Shown here: one piece after another, positions 1 through 9,068 of the stretch
How positions within the stretch are numbered: the stretch's first letter is position 1
How the letters are laid out: each line of letters opens with the position of its first letter
NCBI RefSeq assembly: GCF_010993955.1
Contig: NZ_WIXL01000001.1
Location: 97,317 to 161,316, forward strand
DNA: 64,000 bases
From: Oceanobacillus halotolerans
GTDB lineage: Bacteria; Bacillota; Bacilli; Bacillales; Amphibacillaceae
Direction: 5' to 3'
The notes under the pieces: model-generated
The model's database searches: none
Told to the model about the DNA's origin: nothing
Seen by the model: the letters and a program-made list of their open reading frames with translations, nothing else
Translations under genes and position numbers: made by a program

Positions 1-995
1 TTGCAACAGATCAAAATGGCGCAGTTACGTTAATGAATGATGCTGCTGCTAAATTATTAGGCCAAAGTCCTGATGAAGCACGTGGCCGTTTTCTATTAGA
101 TGTTTTACAATTGGAAGATAAAATTGTTGATATCTGTGAATTACAAAATAGTGGTTCCATGATTATTGATTTTAGTGAGGATGACGATTATTTCCTAATC
201 CGTGCAAATTTCTCTACTATCTCAGATGAAGATGATGATATTACTGGGTTTATTACGGTTATTAGTGATGTTACAGAACAGGAAAAAGTAGAACAAGAGC
301 GAAGAGAGTTTGTTTCAAACGTTTCCCATGAGTTACGGACGCCGCTAACAACGATGCATAGCTATATCGAAGCATTAACTGATGGTGCATGGAAAGATAA
401 AGAACTAGCACCGCGGTTTTTAGGGGTAGCTCAGAACGAAACAGAGCGGATGATCCGCATGGTCAAAGATTTACTACAACTGTCCAAAATGGATACGAAA
501 GAATACCAATTACACAAGGAAAAAGTAGAGTTTATTTCCTATTTCCACGAAGTGATTGATCGCTTTGAAATGAATATAGAAGAAGATATATCGTTAAAAA
601 GAGACTTGCCAAAAGGAAACTATTATGTCTGGATGGACAAAGATAAGATGACTCAAGTATTGGATAACATTATCTCTAATGCCATTAAGTATTCTCCGGA
701 TGGTGGGACCATTCGATTTAAAGTAGAGAAACAGAAATATCATTTAATGGTAAGTGTTCAAGATGAAGGCTTAGGAATTGACTATGATAAGTTAGACAAA
801 ATATTTGAACGCTTTTATCGGGCAGATAAAGCAAGATCTCGTAAACTGGGTGGTACAGGTCTAGGGTTAGCCATATCCAAGGAGTTAGTAGAAGCCCATC
901 ACGGAAAAATATGGGCCAATAGCAAAGAAGGTAAAGGGACAACAATCCTCTTTACACTTCCGCTGATGAAACAGAAGCGGAGGGGTACGAAATGA
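1..995 (+). CDS. walK: WalK sensor histidine kinase, 3' part (5' end outside the window)
   Basis: Membrane sensor kinase of the essential WalRK two-component system, which controls peptidoglycan hydrolase genes and wall homeostasis. The reading frame is open from base 3, so the gene is cut by the window edge and only the PAS and kinase portions are present. Visible in order: the end of a PAS domain (roughly the first 90 residues), a HisKA dimerisation helix with the phospho-acceptor motif VSNVSHELRTPLTT, then a HATPase domain with the N box (NIISNAIKYSPDGG), the G1 box (VQDEGLGID), the F box (FERFYRADKARS) and the G2 box (LGGTGLGLAI). The stop overlaps the next start (ATGA), so walK and walH are translationally coupled. 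Identity is strongly supported by the walH-walI-walJ genes that follow in the conserved Bacillales order. Confidence 0.96.
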   Translation, partial: ATDQNGAVTLMNDAAAKLLGQSPDEARGRFLLDVLQLEDKIVDICELQNSGSMIIDFSEDDDYFLIRANFSTISDEDDDITGFITVISDVTEQEKVEQERREFVSNVSHELRTPLTTMHSYIEALTDGAWKDKELAPRFLGVAQNETERMIRMVKDLLQLSKMDTKEYQLHKEKVEFISYFHEVIDRFEMNIEEDISLKRDLPKGNYYVWMDKDKMTQVLDNIISNAIKYSPDGGTIRFKVEKQKYHLMVSVQDEGLGIDYDKLDKIFERFYRADKARSRKLGGTGLGLAISKELVEAHHGKIWANSKEGKGTTILFTLPLMKQKRRGTK

Positions 996-2284
996 AGTGG
1001 GAAACGGTAAAAACAATTATATTAACCCTTTTAGTAGGATTTAGTTTTGTGCTGACATTTGGACTGTGGAATTTTCAACCAAATGATGATTTACTATATG
1101 ACCAAACATATGTGAATGAAGTTAATGTTGGTGGAACAGAACAAGAAAGACAAGATATTATCCAGCCAAGTTCAATCATTTTTCATAGTAACTATAATTA
1201 TTTTGGATTTACTGACCCAATGAAACAGCAGCAATTGTACGAGGAAATGCAGTCTTGGGTGTTATTTGATTTACAAACAGTTGATCAAGCGGAAGTCCCG
1301 ATGGAAAATTTTCAAGTTGAAGTAAGATTTCCAGATGCGTTGCCAATGGAGATCATTAGTAATCTATTCTCTGTTCATGAAGATGAGACATTACCACAAT
1401 GGTCTTTTGATCGTATTATGATTACGTTTGATGAAGATTCTACATCATTAATGTTTCATTTTATTGGAATTGATGGAGAACACCAAGCGCAAGCTATTGT
1501 GAATAATACAGCAAGTTATGAACAAATGTGGGAGTATGTGACAGCGCATGATTCGTTAGGCAATTTCATTGTATTTGAACATGCTGAGGATCCAATTTAT
1601 ATTCCAGAGAATCCAGATGCAATGATACGTTGGTCGTTAACTGTAAATAACATTGAACCAACATTGTTAGTGAATACATTATTTAATAATCCATCGATTG
1701 TTAGCCGTAATATATCGAATGCAGGGGAAGCTTACTTTACCGATGGACAACGAGAGATGCGTGTGTTCCGCGATGAACGCAATATGGAGTTTTTTAATCC
1801 ATTTGACTCCACATACGAGCGTCTTGATGCGGTTAATTTGTTAGATATTAGTATTTCTAATATTAATGAACATAATGGATGGACAGATGATTATCAATTA
1901 GTCGATTTGAACCATGCAACAAGTAGCTTGAAATATCAAATGTATTTTGAAGGCCATCCAATATTTAATCGAAGAGATTTAACGATTATGGAACAACAAT
2001 GGCGAGAGCAAGAATTATATCAATATAATCGTCCCCTATTTCAGTTAAATGACTCGTTAGGGGGAGATTCAATAGACCTACCAAGTGGCCATGACATTAT
2101 TTACGCTTTAGAAAATACAAGTGCAAATTATAATTTAGAAAATATCGCTGATATCCAAGTAGGCTATCGACTCACCTTTCAAGATAGTGCATCTAACGTG
2201 CTGACACTTATACCATCATGGTATATGAAATATAATGAGAGCTGGCAAGAAATTAATATAGAAGAATTGAAAGGAGGGGGTTGA
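992..2284 (+). CDS. walH: WalH (YycH) accessory regulator of WalK
   Basis: Predicted single-pass membrane protein of 430 residues with one N-terminal transmembrane helix (about residues 7-27) and a large extracytoplasmic domain. In Bacillus subtilis the YycH and YycI proteins form a membrane complex with WalK and modulate its activity; that role is inferred here from family and position. The ATG overlaps the walK stop by four bases. The length is close to the usual ~450 residues. Its 3' end carries the ribosome binding site (AAGGAGGGGG) for walI, and the two genes are nearly contiguous. No unusual feature was seen. Confidence 0.93.
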   Translation: MKWETVKTIILTLLVGFSFVLTFGLWNFQPNDDLLYDQTYVNEVNVGGTEQERQDIIQPSSIIFHSNYNYFGFTDPMKQQQLYEEMQSWVLFDLQTVDQAEVPMENFQVEVRFPDALPMEIISNLFSVHEDETLPQWSFDRIMITFDEDSTSLMFHFIGIDGEHQAQAIVNNTASYEQMWEYVTAHDSLGNFIVFEHAEDPIYIPENPDAMIRWSLTVNNIEPTLLVNTLFNNPSIVSRNISNAGEAYFTDGQREMRVFRDERNMEFFNPFDSTYERLDAVNLLDISISNINEHNGWTDDYQLVDLNHATSSLKYQMYFEGHPIFNRRDLTIMEQQWREQELYQYNRPLFQLNDSLGGDSIDLPSGHDIIYALENTSANYNLENIADIQVGYRLTFQDSASNVLTLIPSWYMKYNESWQEINIEELKGGG

Positions 2285-2286
2285 GG

Positions 2287-3198
2287 ATGCAATGGGGTCA
2301 AATTAAAACACTATTTATTCTCTGCTTCCTTCTATTAGATATCTATTTATTACTTCAGTATATGGAAAAACAGGAACAAGCAGACATTGGTGTATTAGAA
2401 CGGGAAGAATCAACCATTGAAGAACAACTAGAACTCGAGGATATTACGATTGAGGCTTCAATGGAAGAAGAAGCGATTGAGGAGTATTATATATCTGCTA
2501 GACCAAAACCGTTTACAGAAGAAGACTTAAGTGAACTAGAAGATCGGGATGATATAACCTATACAACGATTGATGGAACAATTCTTGCTGCACAATTAGA
2601 GGACACAATTGTCATACCCCCTGAAGGATCGGAAGTATTTATTAGAGACATTATTTCCTCCTATGTTTTACATTCAGATGAGTATGTATATTGGGGAAAG
2701 AATGACAATTTAAATGCCTATGTTTTTTTTCAAGAAAAAAATGACCGCCCAGTCTACTATAATCAAAATGGCATGATTCTTGTCTTTTTTAATGAAGATA
2801 ATGAAATGATTTCTTATACACAAACCATGCTTGGAGAAGCAGATACAAGAGGAGATGCCAAAACGTTAATAGAACCAATCAAAGCAATAGAGACATTATA
2901 CGATACCAATGAATTTTATAGTGGAGATACGATTACGACTATCGATATTGGCTTCCATACAAGGGTTCCATTAGAAAATGGTGTACAAGTCTTTGCACCA
3001 ACATGGAAGGTAACAGTCAATGATACACGTAATTATTTTGTCAATGCGATTGAGGGCTTATCCTTTTCAAGCCAAGAAACAATATTTTTAGAAGAAGCCG
3101 TGTCCAATATTATTAGTAGATTGCGGACATCCGAAATGGATGAGACCTTAAAGAATGAATTGATCTTACGCTTAAGTTCAGGATTAGAAGAAAATTAG
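2287..3198 (+). CDS. walI: WalI (YycI) accessory regulator of WalK
   Basis: Predicted single-pass membrane protein (one helix near residues 6-22, WGQIKTLFILCFLLLDIYLL) with an acidic extracellular region; partner of WalH in regulating WalK. An in-frame TTG lies at 2281, but it sits one base after the Shine-Dalgarno sequence. The ATG at 2287 lies about nine bases from AAGGAGG (2271-2277) and gives the usual MQWGQIK start, so it is chosen. The walH stop (TGA, 2282-2284) lies just upstream, consistent with coupled translation. About 303 residues, slightly longer than the B. subtilis homologue as I remember it. Confidence 0.93.
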   Translation: MQWGQIKTLFILCFLLLDIYLLLQYMEKQEQADIGVLEREESTIEEQLELEDITIEASMEEEAIEEYYISARPKPFTEEDLSELEDRDDITYTTIDGTILAAQLEDTIVIPPEGSEVFIRDIISSYVLHSDEYVYWGKNDNLNAYVFFQEKNDRPVYYNQNGMILVFFNEDNEMISYTQTMLGEADTRGDAKTLIEPIKAIETLYDTNEFYSGDTITTIDIGFHTRVPLENGVQVFAPTWKVTVNDTRNYFVNAIEGLSFSSQETIFLEEAVSNIISRLRTSEMDETLKNELILRLSSGLEEN

Positions 3199-3226
3199 GA
3201 GAAACCAAATAACGGAGTGACCAATT

Positions 3227-4012
3227 ATGACTTTACGCTTTAGTGTTTTAGCATCTGGTAGTACGGGGAATGCTTTTTATATAGAATCAGATAAAGAAAG
3301 ACTTCTAGTTGATGCAGGATTAAGTGGCAAGAAAATGGATGAGTTAATGACAATGGTACAAGTAAATCCTACGAGGCTAACAGGAATACTTGTCACCCAT
3401 GAACATTCGGATCATATAAAAGGATTGGGAATTATGGCTCGAAAATATAATTTACCAATCTATGCGAATGAGAAGACATGGAATGCGATGGAAGGATCAT
3501 TGGGGAAACTATCATTAGATCAGAAATTCCATTTTGACCTTGGCGAAGTAAAAACATTTGGTGATATCGATATAGAGTCATTTGGTGTTTCTCACGATGC
3601 AGCTGAGCCAATGTTTTTTACATTCCATCATGATGGAAAAAAAGTAGCACTTGTAACAGATTTAGGCTATGTTTCCGAACGGATTAAGAAAACAGTTGAA
3701 AATGCTGATGCTTATATATTTGAAGCAAATCATGATGTTGATATGTTACGAATGGGCCGCTATCCTTGGAATGTGAAGCGGCGTATTCTAGGTGATTCTG
3801 GTCATGTATCAAATGAAGACTGTGGGTTAGCTTTAAGTGAAATTATTGGAAATGATACGAAGCGTATTTATTTAGCCCATTTAAGTTTAGATAATAATAT
3901 AAAGGATTTAGCACGAATGTCTGTGGAAAATGTTTTAAACGAACGAGGAATTTCGGTGGATCTTTTTGATACAGATCCTAAAAAAGCGACCTCCTTATAT
4001 GAAGTGGTTTAA
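3227..4012 (+). CDS. walJ: WalJ (YycJ) metallo-beta-lactamase-fold hydrolase
   Basis: Cytoplasmic MBL-fold protein of 261 residues. The zinc-binding signature HEHSDH is at about residue 58, with further metal ligands expected at GVSHD and at the C-terminal LAHLS segment. The family is described as an exonuclease-like protein that links wall metabolism, division and DNA repair; the biochemical role here is inferred. The ATG is preceded by GGAGTG. The gene follows walI by 28 bases in the conserved operon order. About 640 bases of repeat-containing intergenic DNA separate it from the HtrA gene, so the operon may end here, although no good intrinsic terminator was seen directly behind it. Confidence 0.94.
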   Translation: MTLRFSVLASGSTGNAFYIESDKERLLVDAGLSGKKMDELMTMVQVNPTRLTGILVTHEHSDHIKGLGIMARKYNLPIYANEKTWNAMEGSLGKLSLDQKFHFDLGEVKTFGDIDIESFGVSHDAAEPMFFTFHHDGKKVALVTDLGYVSERIKKTVENADAYIFEANHDVDMLRMGRYPWNVKRRILGDSGHVSNEDCGLALSEIIGNDTKRIYLAHLSLDNNIKDLARMSVENVLNERGISVDLFDTDPKKATSLYEVV

Positions 4013-4074
4013 CGTACAGGCTATTTTATAGTTTTTTCACCATCTGAATTGATGTGAATTGTGACGTAACATAG

Positions 4075-4505
4075 TAGTCCTGATTACCGCTTCGGACAGT
4101 CGCTTTCCGCAGGCACGGCCTCAGCCTCCTCGGAAGAAAACCACTTCCTGTAGGGTCTTCGGACACGTGCTGTTCCTGCAGGAGTCGACTGTCCTACGCT
4201 TCAATCAACTATCGTGTTAGCAATTTAAATGACACGAGTTAGAATAGCACAAACAAGCGGAGTAAAAACACGAAGACTCCTACGTCGTCGGCTAAAAACG
4301 ATCACGTCCTGTGACCAATGCCGACACTAGAACGTCCTATTCGTCGAAACGAGCCTAAGAGACCCCGCAGTGTGGGTTTCGCAACGGAGGCTCGTGGGGA
4401 GTCCGCGGTAAAGTAGACACTGTCAAAACGAAAAGTTTGAACAGATGTCGCACTTATGCACCTGGTGAAAGCGAAGTATATTTCCGGAGAGGATAAAAGC
4501 TCCAT
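4075..4505. repeat. Intergenic repeat family A, copy 1
   Basis: This fills most of the 640-base gap between walJ and the protease gene. The stretch is richer in G+C than its flanks and made of two arms. The left arm contains CGGCCTCAGCCTCCTCGG and GGACACGTGCTGTTCC. The right arm contains GAGCCTAAGAGACCCCGCAG and GAGGCTCGTGGGGAGTCCGC. The arms are partly inverted relative to each other, so a cruciform or long RNA hairpin is possible. The same strings recur at about 8450-8900 and 53605-53850. The short reading frames inside carry no recognisable protein. Confidence 0.75.
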
Positions 4506-4652
4506 TTCAAGTTATGTCGCATTTTAGGTGTATTATTCTTTAAGATGTCATACTAGGAAGTAGCAAACAGCCATTGTAAAATCACCTGTTTAAGATATGT
4601 ACTTTTTACCAATAATAAAGTTGATGAAATGGATTAATAAGGGGGCGTTTCG

Positions 4653-5858
4653 TTGGGTTATTACAATCAGCATTATCCACCAAATCCACATCGCAAGAAA
4701 AAACGTAACTGGATTGTCCCAACCTTAACTGGTGTTGTAATAGGAATTGTATTTACATTATTAATTGGTTCAAGTATTTTTCCAGATAATTGGATAAACC
4801 AAACAGGCAATTCGTCTGAAGAGAACCAGATCGGACAAAATGAGACTGGAGGAACAACAAATCCTGTCAGTGTGGATGTCACATCACAAATAACAGATAT
4901 AGTTGAAGCGGTGGCTCCAGCTGTTGTCGGGGTTGTCAATATTCAACAACAATCTAGCTTTTGGGAGCAACAAGAGGGTAGTGAAGCAGGAACTGGCTCT
5001 GGTGTCATTTATAAACGGGATAATGGTTATGCCTATGTGGTAACGAACCATCATGTGATTGAAGGTGCCGATACGATTGAAGTGGTCCTTTCAAATGAAA
5101 CACATATTGAAGCAGAACTGCTAGGAAGTGATTTGTTCTCTGATTTAGCCGTATTACGAATGGATGCAACGGAAGTCCAGCAAGTGATTGAAATGGGAAG
5201 TTCTGATAATGTAAAAGTTGGAGAACCAGCTGTCGCAATTGGGAATCCCTTAGGACTTATGTTTTCTGGATCTGTCACACAGGGTGTTATTAGTGGGAAA
5301 AAACGGACTATTCCGCAAGACTTTAATTTGGATGGACGTGCAGATTGGCAAGCTGAAGTCATCCAAACAGATGCTGCGATTAACCCAGGGAATAGTGGTG
5401 GTGCTCTCATTAATATAAATGGACAACTTATTGGAATTAACTCTATGAAAATTAATCAGGCTGCTGTTGAAGGAATTGGCTTTGCTATCCCAATCGATAC
5501 GGCTAGACCAATTATTCAAGAATTGGAAGAAACAGGTGAAGTGACACGTGCTTATTTAGGTGTTGAAATTTACTCTTTAGAGGAGGTACCACAGGCTGAG
5601 TGGCGGGATACGTTAAATCTCCCCCGTGATGTTGATGGTGGTGTTTATGTATGGAGTGTTGAACCGTTATCACCAGCAGATGAAGCAGGTCTACAACAAT
5701 TAGATGTGATTACTGAATTGGATGGTACCGAAGTGGACAATATGATTGATTTACGTAAAATCTTGTACCAAGAGAAGGAAGTTGGCGAAGATGTTGTCGT
5801 TACATTTTATCGAGATGGCGAGCGACAGGAAACAACAATAACGCTTGGTACGCAATAA
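4653..5858 (+). CDS. htrC: HtrA/DegP-type membrane-anchored serine protease
   Basis: Surface quality-control protease of 401 residues. A short cytoplasmic basic N-terminus (HRKKKRNW) is followed by a transmembrane helix (about 20-42), a Ser/Thr/Asn-rich linker, a trypsin-like domain and one C-terminal PDZ domain (about 300-400). The catalytic triad is visible: His in VTNHHVIEGAD (near 132), Asp in LFSDLAVLRM (near 165) and Ser in NPGNSGGALI (near 249). The start is a TTG placed about nine bases behind AAGGGGG. The position after walJ matches htrC (yycK) of B. subtilis; the exact HtrA paralogue is inferred from synteny. A strong terminator follows at 5868. Confidence 0.93.
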   Translation: MGYYNQHYPPNPHRKKKRNWIVPTLTGVVIGIVFTLLIGSSIFPDNWINQTGNSSEENQIGQNETGGTTNPVSVDVTSQITDIVEAVAPAVVGVVNIQQQSSFWEQQEGSEAGTGSGVIYKRDNGYAYVVTNHHVIEGADTIEVVLSNETHIEAELLGSDLFSDLAVLRMDATEVQQVIEMGSSDNVKVGEPAVAIGNPLGLMFSGSVTQGVISGKKRTIPQDFNLDGRADWQAEVIQTDAAINPGNSGGALININGQLIGINSMKINQAAVEGIGFAIPIDTARPIIQELEETGEVTRAYLGVEIYSLEEVPQAEWRDTLNLPRDVDGGVYVWSVEPLSPADEAGLQQLDVITELDGTEVDNMIDLRKILYQEKEVGEDVVVTFYRDGERQETTITLGTQ

Positions 5859-5867
5859 TAAGTAGAG

Positions 5868-5904
5868 AAAGCTACTTTTCCACAACCTGAAAAGTAGCTT
5901 TTTT
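5868..5904 (+). terminator. Rho-independent terminator after the HtrA gene
   Basis: A 13-bp stem (AAAGCTACTTTTC pairing with GAAAAGTAGCTTT) with an 8-base loop, followed by a T-run, ten bases after the stop codon. Confidence 0.9.
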
Positions 5905-5915
5905 CTGCAAAAAAA

Positions 5916-6048
5916 TGTGTATAAGTCACAAAGTTATACACATTCAGTGGATAACCTGTTAAGAAATGCTATATATAGTAGGAAATATTTGTTCTATCAC
6001 AAAACTAAGTACGAACATTTGTGCATATGTGGATAAAGTTGTGGATAT
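5916..6048. promoter_or_regulatory. DnaA-box cluster
   Basis: Six matches or near matches to the DnaA 9-mer TTATNCACA lie in 133 bases. TGTGTATAA (5916-5924), TTATACACA (5934-5942) and TGTGGATAA (6028-6036) fit the consensus exactly on one strand or the other. AGTGGATAA (5946-5954), TGTGCATAT (6020-6028) and TGTGGATAT (6040-6048) have one mismatch. The stretch is non-coding, between the HtrA terminator and a convergent gene. In B. subtilis, DnaA-box clusters outside oriC, including one in the yydA (rlmH)/yycS neighbourhood as I recall, help restrain initiation; equivalence is inferred from sequence and location. Confidence 0.75.
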
Positions 6049-6060
6049 GTTTATGGATGA

Positions 6061-6438
6061 TTAACCTGAGCCTGTTTTTCCTGGTACGTGTTGCCAGATA
6101 AGTAATAAGAGAATGACCATGACAATATCCAGTCTTGCTTCAAATAGAAATGCCAACAAACCTTGTTGTAAAAGAATTGGCAGTTTCGTTAAGTAGAGTG
6201 CTCCAAACATAATGAGGATTAATGGTGCAGTGGCCAGTTTAATATATAATCTACTGATAATAAGTGCTCCACAAGTAAGCTCAGCTATGGCAACAAGGAA
6301 TAAGGTAGATTCTGGAAAAGGTAATCCTAAGCTAATAAACGTTCCTTTAAAATCAGGTACAATCAGCTTGAGCATACCAGATGTAATAAATACGTAGCCC
6401 ACAGCATAACAGATCCATGTGGATAGATGCATCTTCAT
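6061..6438 (-). CDS. DoxX-like integral membrane protein
   Basis: Small membrane protein (about 126 residues) with four hydrophobic helices, of the DoxX/MauE-like type. The first helix region contains YVFITSGMLKL, followed by PDFKGTFISLGLPFPE, a typical DoxX arrangement. Members are associated with quinone or redox partner functions, but no activity can be assigned here. An upstream in-frame start would give 147 residues. The ATG at 6438 is preferred because GGAGGG lies about ten bases ahead and the hydrophobic domain begins soon after. The stop codon directly abuts the DnaA-box cluster, and the gene is convergent with the HtrA gene. Confidence 0.72.
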   Translation of the reverse strand: MKMHLSTWICYAVGYVFITSGMLKLIVPDFKGTFISLGLPFPESTLFLVAIAELTCGALIISRLYIKLATAPLILIMFGALYLTKLPILLQQGLLAFLFEARLDIVMVILLLLIWQHVPGKTGSG

Positions 6439-6603
6439 GTAATTAATTCCCTCCAATCCATTCACTTGTTCTATCCTATGCATGGTTGTGGACAAAGTTG
6501 ACAAGCAATTTTAACTGGGAAACATTTTGTAGCTCATTTGATTGCGTGAAGTTTAAAATAAGCTTATAATTTCTCATAGACTAAAATAAAGGAAGTGCCA
6601 CAT

Positions 6604-8319
6604 GTGTTAAGGCGTTTTTTCTCGTATTATAAACCACATAAACGACTATTTATCATAGACTTTACTTCTGCTGTTATTGTTGCGTTATTAGAGCTTGCGT
6701 TTCCAATTGCAGTACAATGGTTTATTGATGAACTATTACCAGCAGGGGATTGGGATTTAATTGTAACCGTAAGTGTACTACTTCTTTTTGTGTACTTACT
6801 TAGTACATTTTTACAATATATTGTCACCTATTTAGGTCACAAACTTGGTGTTAATATTGAGACGGATATGCGACAAGACTTATTTCACCATGTTCAACGG
6901 CAGTCATTTCGGTTCTTTGACAATACAAAAACAGGCCATATTATGAGCCGTATTACAAATGACCTATTTGATATAGGAGAGCTTGCACACCATGGACCAG
7001 AGGACTTTTTTATTGCCATGATGACCTTTGTCGGTGCATTTTTGATTATGTTTACAGTTAACATACAGCTAGCACTAATCATTTTGTTTTCTGTTCCAGT
7101 TCTCATTTTCCTAATAACGTATAGCAATATTAAAATGGGAAAAGCTTGGCAGAAGATGTACAAAGATATTGCAGCAGTCAATGCTCGTGTAGAAGATTCT
7201 GTTTCAGGCGTTAGGGTTGTTCAATCATTTACAAATGAAAACTATGAAATGGAACGATTTACAGATGATAACTATAGTTTTCGTAAAGCGAAAGTAGGCG
7301 CCTATAAGGTAATGGCTTTTGTCCATTCGAATATTTATATGATGATGCGTCTGATTGTATTGCTTGTTCTAGTAGTTGGTGCATGGATGAGTTTTAATGA
7401 TCAATTGTCCTATGGGGAATTAGTTGGTTTTGTCTTATATGTAAATGTATTATTTAATCCAATTCAAAAGATAAGTGCATTATTAGAAATTTATCCGAAA
7501 GGGATGGCTGGCTTTAAGCGCTTTATTGATATTTTGGATGTGGAACCAGAAGTGAAAAATCGTGAAAATGCTATGGAAGTGGATCAGTTAAAAGGTGATA
7601 TCTCTTTTGATCATGTCACCTTTAATTATGAAAAGACACAAAAGCCAGTTTTAGATGATTTAAGTTTTACTATTCATAAAGGGGAAACAGTTGCATTTGT
7701 AGGCCCATCTGGTGCTGGAAAAACAACAATTACGTCTTTAATCCCAAGATTTTATGATGTGGATGGTGGTTCCATTACGGTTGATGGGATTGATGTTTGT
7801 GACATGACAAAGGAATCGTTACGAAGCCAGATTGGTATTGTGCAACAGGATGTATTTTTATTTACGGGTACGTTAAGGGAAAACATTGCCTATGGCCGGT
7901 TAGATGCAACAAACGAAGAAATTGAAGAAGCAGCAAGGCAAGCTCATATGGAAGGATTTATAAAAGAACTACCAGATGGCTATGAAACCCAAGTCGGAGA
8001 ACGCGGGTTGAAGTTATCAGGTGGTCAGAAGCAACGGATTGCGATTGCAAGGATGTTTTTAAAGAATCCGCCAATTTTAATATTGGATGAGGCAACATCT
8101 GCACTGGATACGGAAACGGAAATGATGATACAACAAGCCTTAACAGAACTTGCAAAAGACCGCACAACCTTAGTAATTGCACATCGACTCGCTACCATTA
8201 GAAATGCAGATCGAATTATGGTTATTACGAAGGATGGAATTGCAGAAGAAGGAACACATGAGGAACTATTAAATCAAAATGGCATTTTTGCGAAATTGCA
8301 TCGAGTACAACTTCGCTAA
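6604..8319 (+). CDS. ABC transporter, fused permease-ATPase (exporter half-transporter)
   Basis: A type-I ABC exporter half-molecule of about 571 residues. Six transmembrane helices fill the N-terminal ~310 residues. The nucleotide-binding domain follows, with Walker A GPSGAGKTT, Q-loop IVQQDVFLF, signature LSGGQKQR, Walker B ILILDEATSALD and the switch histidine in VIAHRLAT. It probably works as a homodimer, or as a heterodimer with a partner elsewhere, because only one half is encoded here. A multidrug or lipid substrate is likely but unproven. Two in-frame GTG codons exist; the second (6604) lies about eight bases behind AAAGGAAG and is preferred over 6595, which touches it. A terminator follows directly. 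Confidence 0.93.
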   Translation: MLRRFFSYYKPHKRLFIIDFTSAVIVALLELAFPIAVQWFIDELLPAGDWDLIVTVSVLLLFVYLLSTFLQYIVTYLGHKLGVNIETDMRQDLFHHVQRQSFRFFDNTKTGHIMSRITNDLFDIGELAHHGPEDFFIAMMTFVGAFLIMFTVNIQLALIILFSVPVLIFLITYSNIKMGKAWQKMYKDIAAVNARVEDSVSGVRVVQSFTNENYEMERFTDDNYSFRKAKVGAYKVMAFVHSNIYMMMRLIVLLVLVVGAWMSFNDQLSYGELVGFVLYVNVLFNPIQKISALLEIYPKGMAGFKRFIDILDVEPEVKNRENAMEVDQLKGDISFDHVTFNYEKTQKPVLDDLSFTIHKGETVAFVGPSGAGKTTITSLIPRFYDVDGGSITVDGIDVCDMTKESLRSQIGIVQQDVFLFTGTLRENIAYGRLDATNEEIEEAARQAHMEGFIKELPDGYETQVGERGLKLSGGQKQRIAIARMFLKNPPILILDEATSALDTETEMMIQQALTELAKDRTTLVIAHRLATIRNADRIMVITKDGIAEEGTHEELLNQNGIFAKLHRVQLR

Positions 8320-8321
8320 GT

Positions 8322-8362
8322 GAAAAAGATCTCCTCGCTTCTCTAGCATGGAGATCTTTTTC
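8322..8362 (+). terminator. Rho-independent terminator after the ABC exporter gene
   Basis: A 13-bp perfect stem, GAAAAAGATCTCC pairing with GGAGATCTTTTTC, starting two bases after the stop codon. Confidence 0.85.
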
Positions 8363-8449
8363 ATACGCTGTTTTATAAAGGTTGCTTTTAGGTATCAAAC
8401 GTCATGCATATAAGATGGATGATGCGCAATAACTAAATTATGCACATTG

Positions 8450-8900
8450 CTCCGCCTCGGAAAAACACTTCGCTTTCACCAGGGGCATAAGCGCGACATC
8501 TGTTCAAACTATTCGTTTTCACAGTGTCTTCCTAGCCATGGACACGGCCTCAGCCTCCTCAGAAGAACAGAACGCTTCTTCTGGGGTCTTTGGACACGTG
8601 CTGTTCCCATAGGAGTCTCCGTATTCTGCCTTCATTGTAGAGATTTTCTAGTCAAAATGTCATTTAAGAGTTACGGAAATAGCAAAATCCTACAGAATAG
8701 GAGTTGGCTCCCTTCTCTAATCACTAATAATAAAGCCTATATATTGCAATAGCTGAATCTAGCGGAGGAAAAACATGGAGACTCCTGCGGAAAAACGAGC
8801 CTAAGAGACCCCGCAGTATGGGTTTTCACGAGGAGGCTCGTGGGGAGTCCGCGGAAAGCGAAATGTTTTTCTGTAGCGGTAATTTTAGCTAAATGTTATT
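8450..8900. repeat. Intergenic repeat family A, copy 2
   Basis: This occupies most of the 700-base gap between the ABC exporter gene and the convergent formate/nitrite channel gene. It shares GGACACGGCCTCAGCCTCCTC, ACACGTGCTGTTCC, GAGCCTAAGAGACCCCGCAG and GAGGCTCGTGGGGAGTCCGC with copy 1, in the same order and orientation, with AAGCGAAATG-type ends. A 101-codon reading frame inside (8447-8752) is an artefact of the GC-richer repeat. Confidence 0.75.
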
Positions 8901-9068
8901 GCACATTATATAGATTATGCGTCGTAGAAAACAACAAAGTATACGAAAAGAATTTTAATATGAACTGTTCGTTCTCTAAAAACTTATGCCCTTCGTGAAA
9001 GTGATTGTCCGAAGCAGATATCACTGACGCAATTTTATTAATTACTGATAGAAATCTTACAAAGCTTG

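Noticed and set aside
4302-4505. 67-residue minus-strand ORF
   Set aside because: Inside repeat family A copy 1, without start signal.
8447-8752. 101-residue ORF
   Set aside because: Lies fully inside repeat family A; open because of GC-richer repeat sequence.
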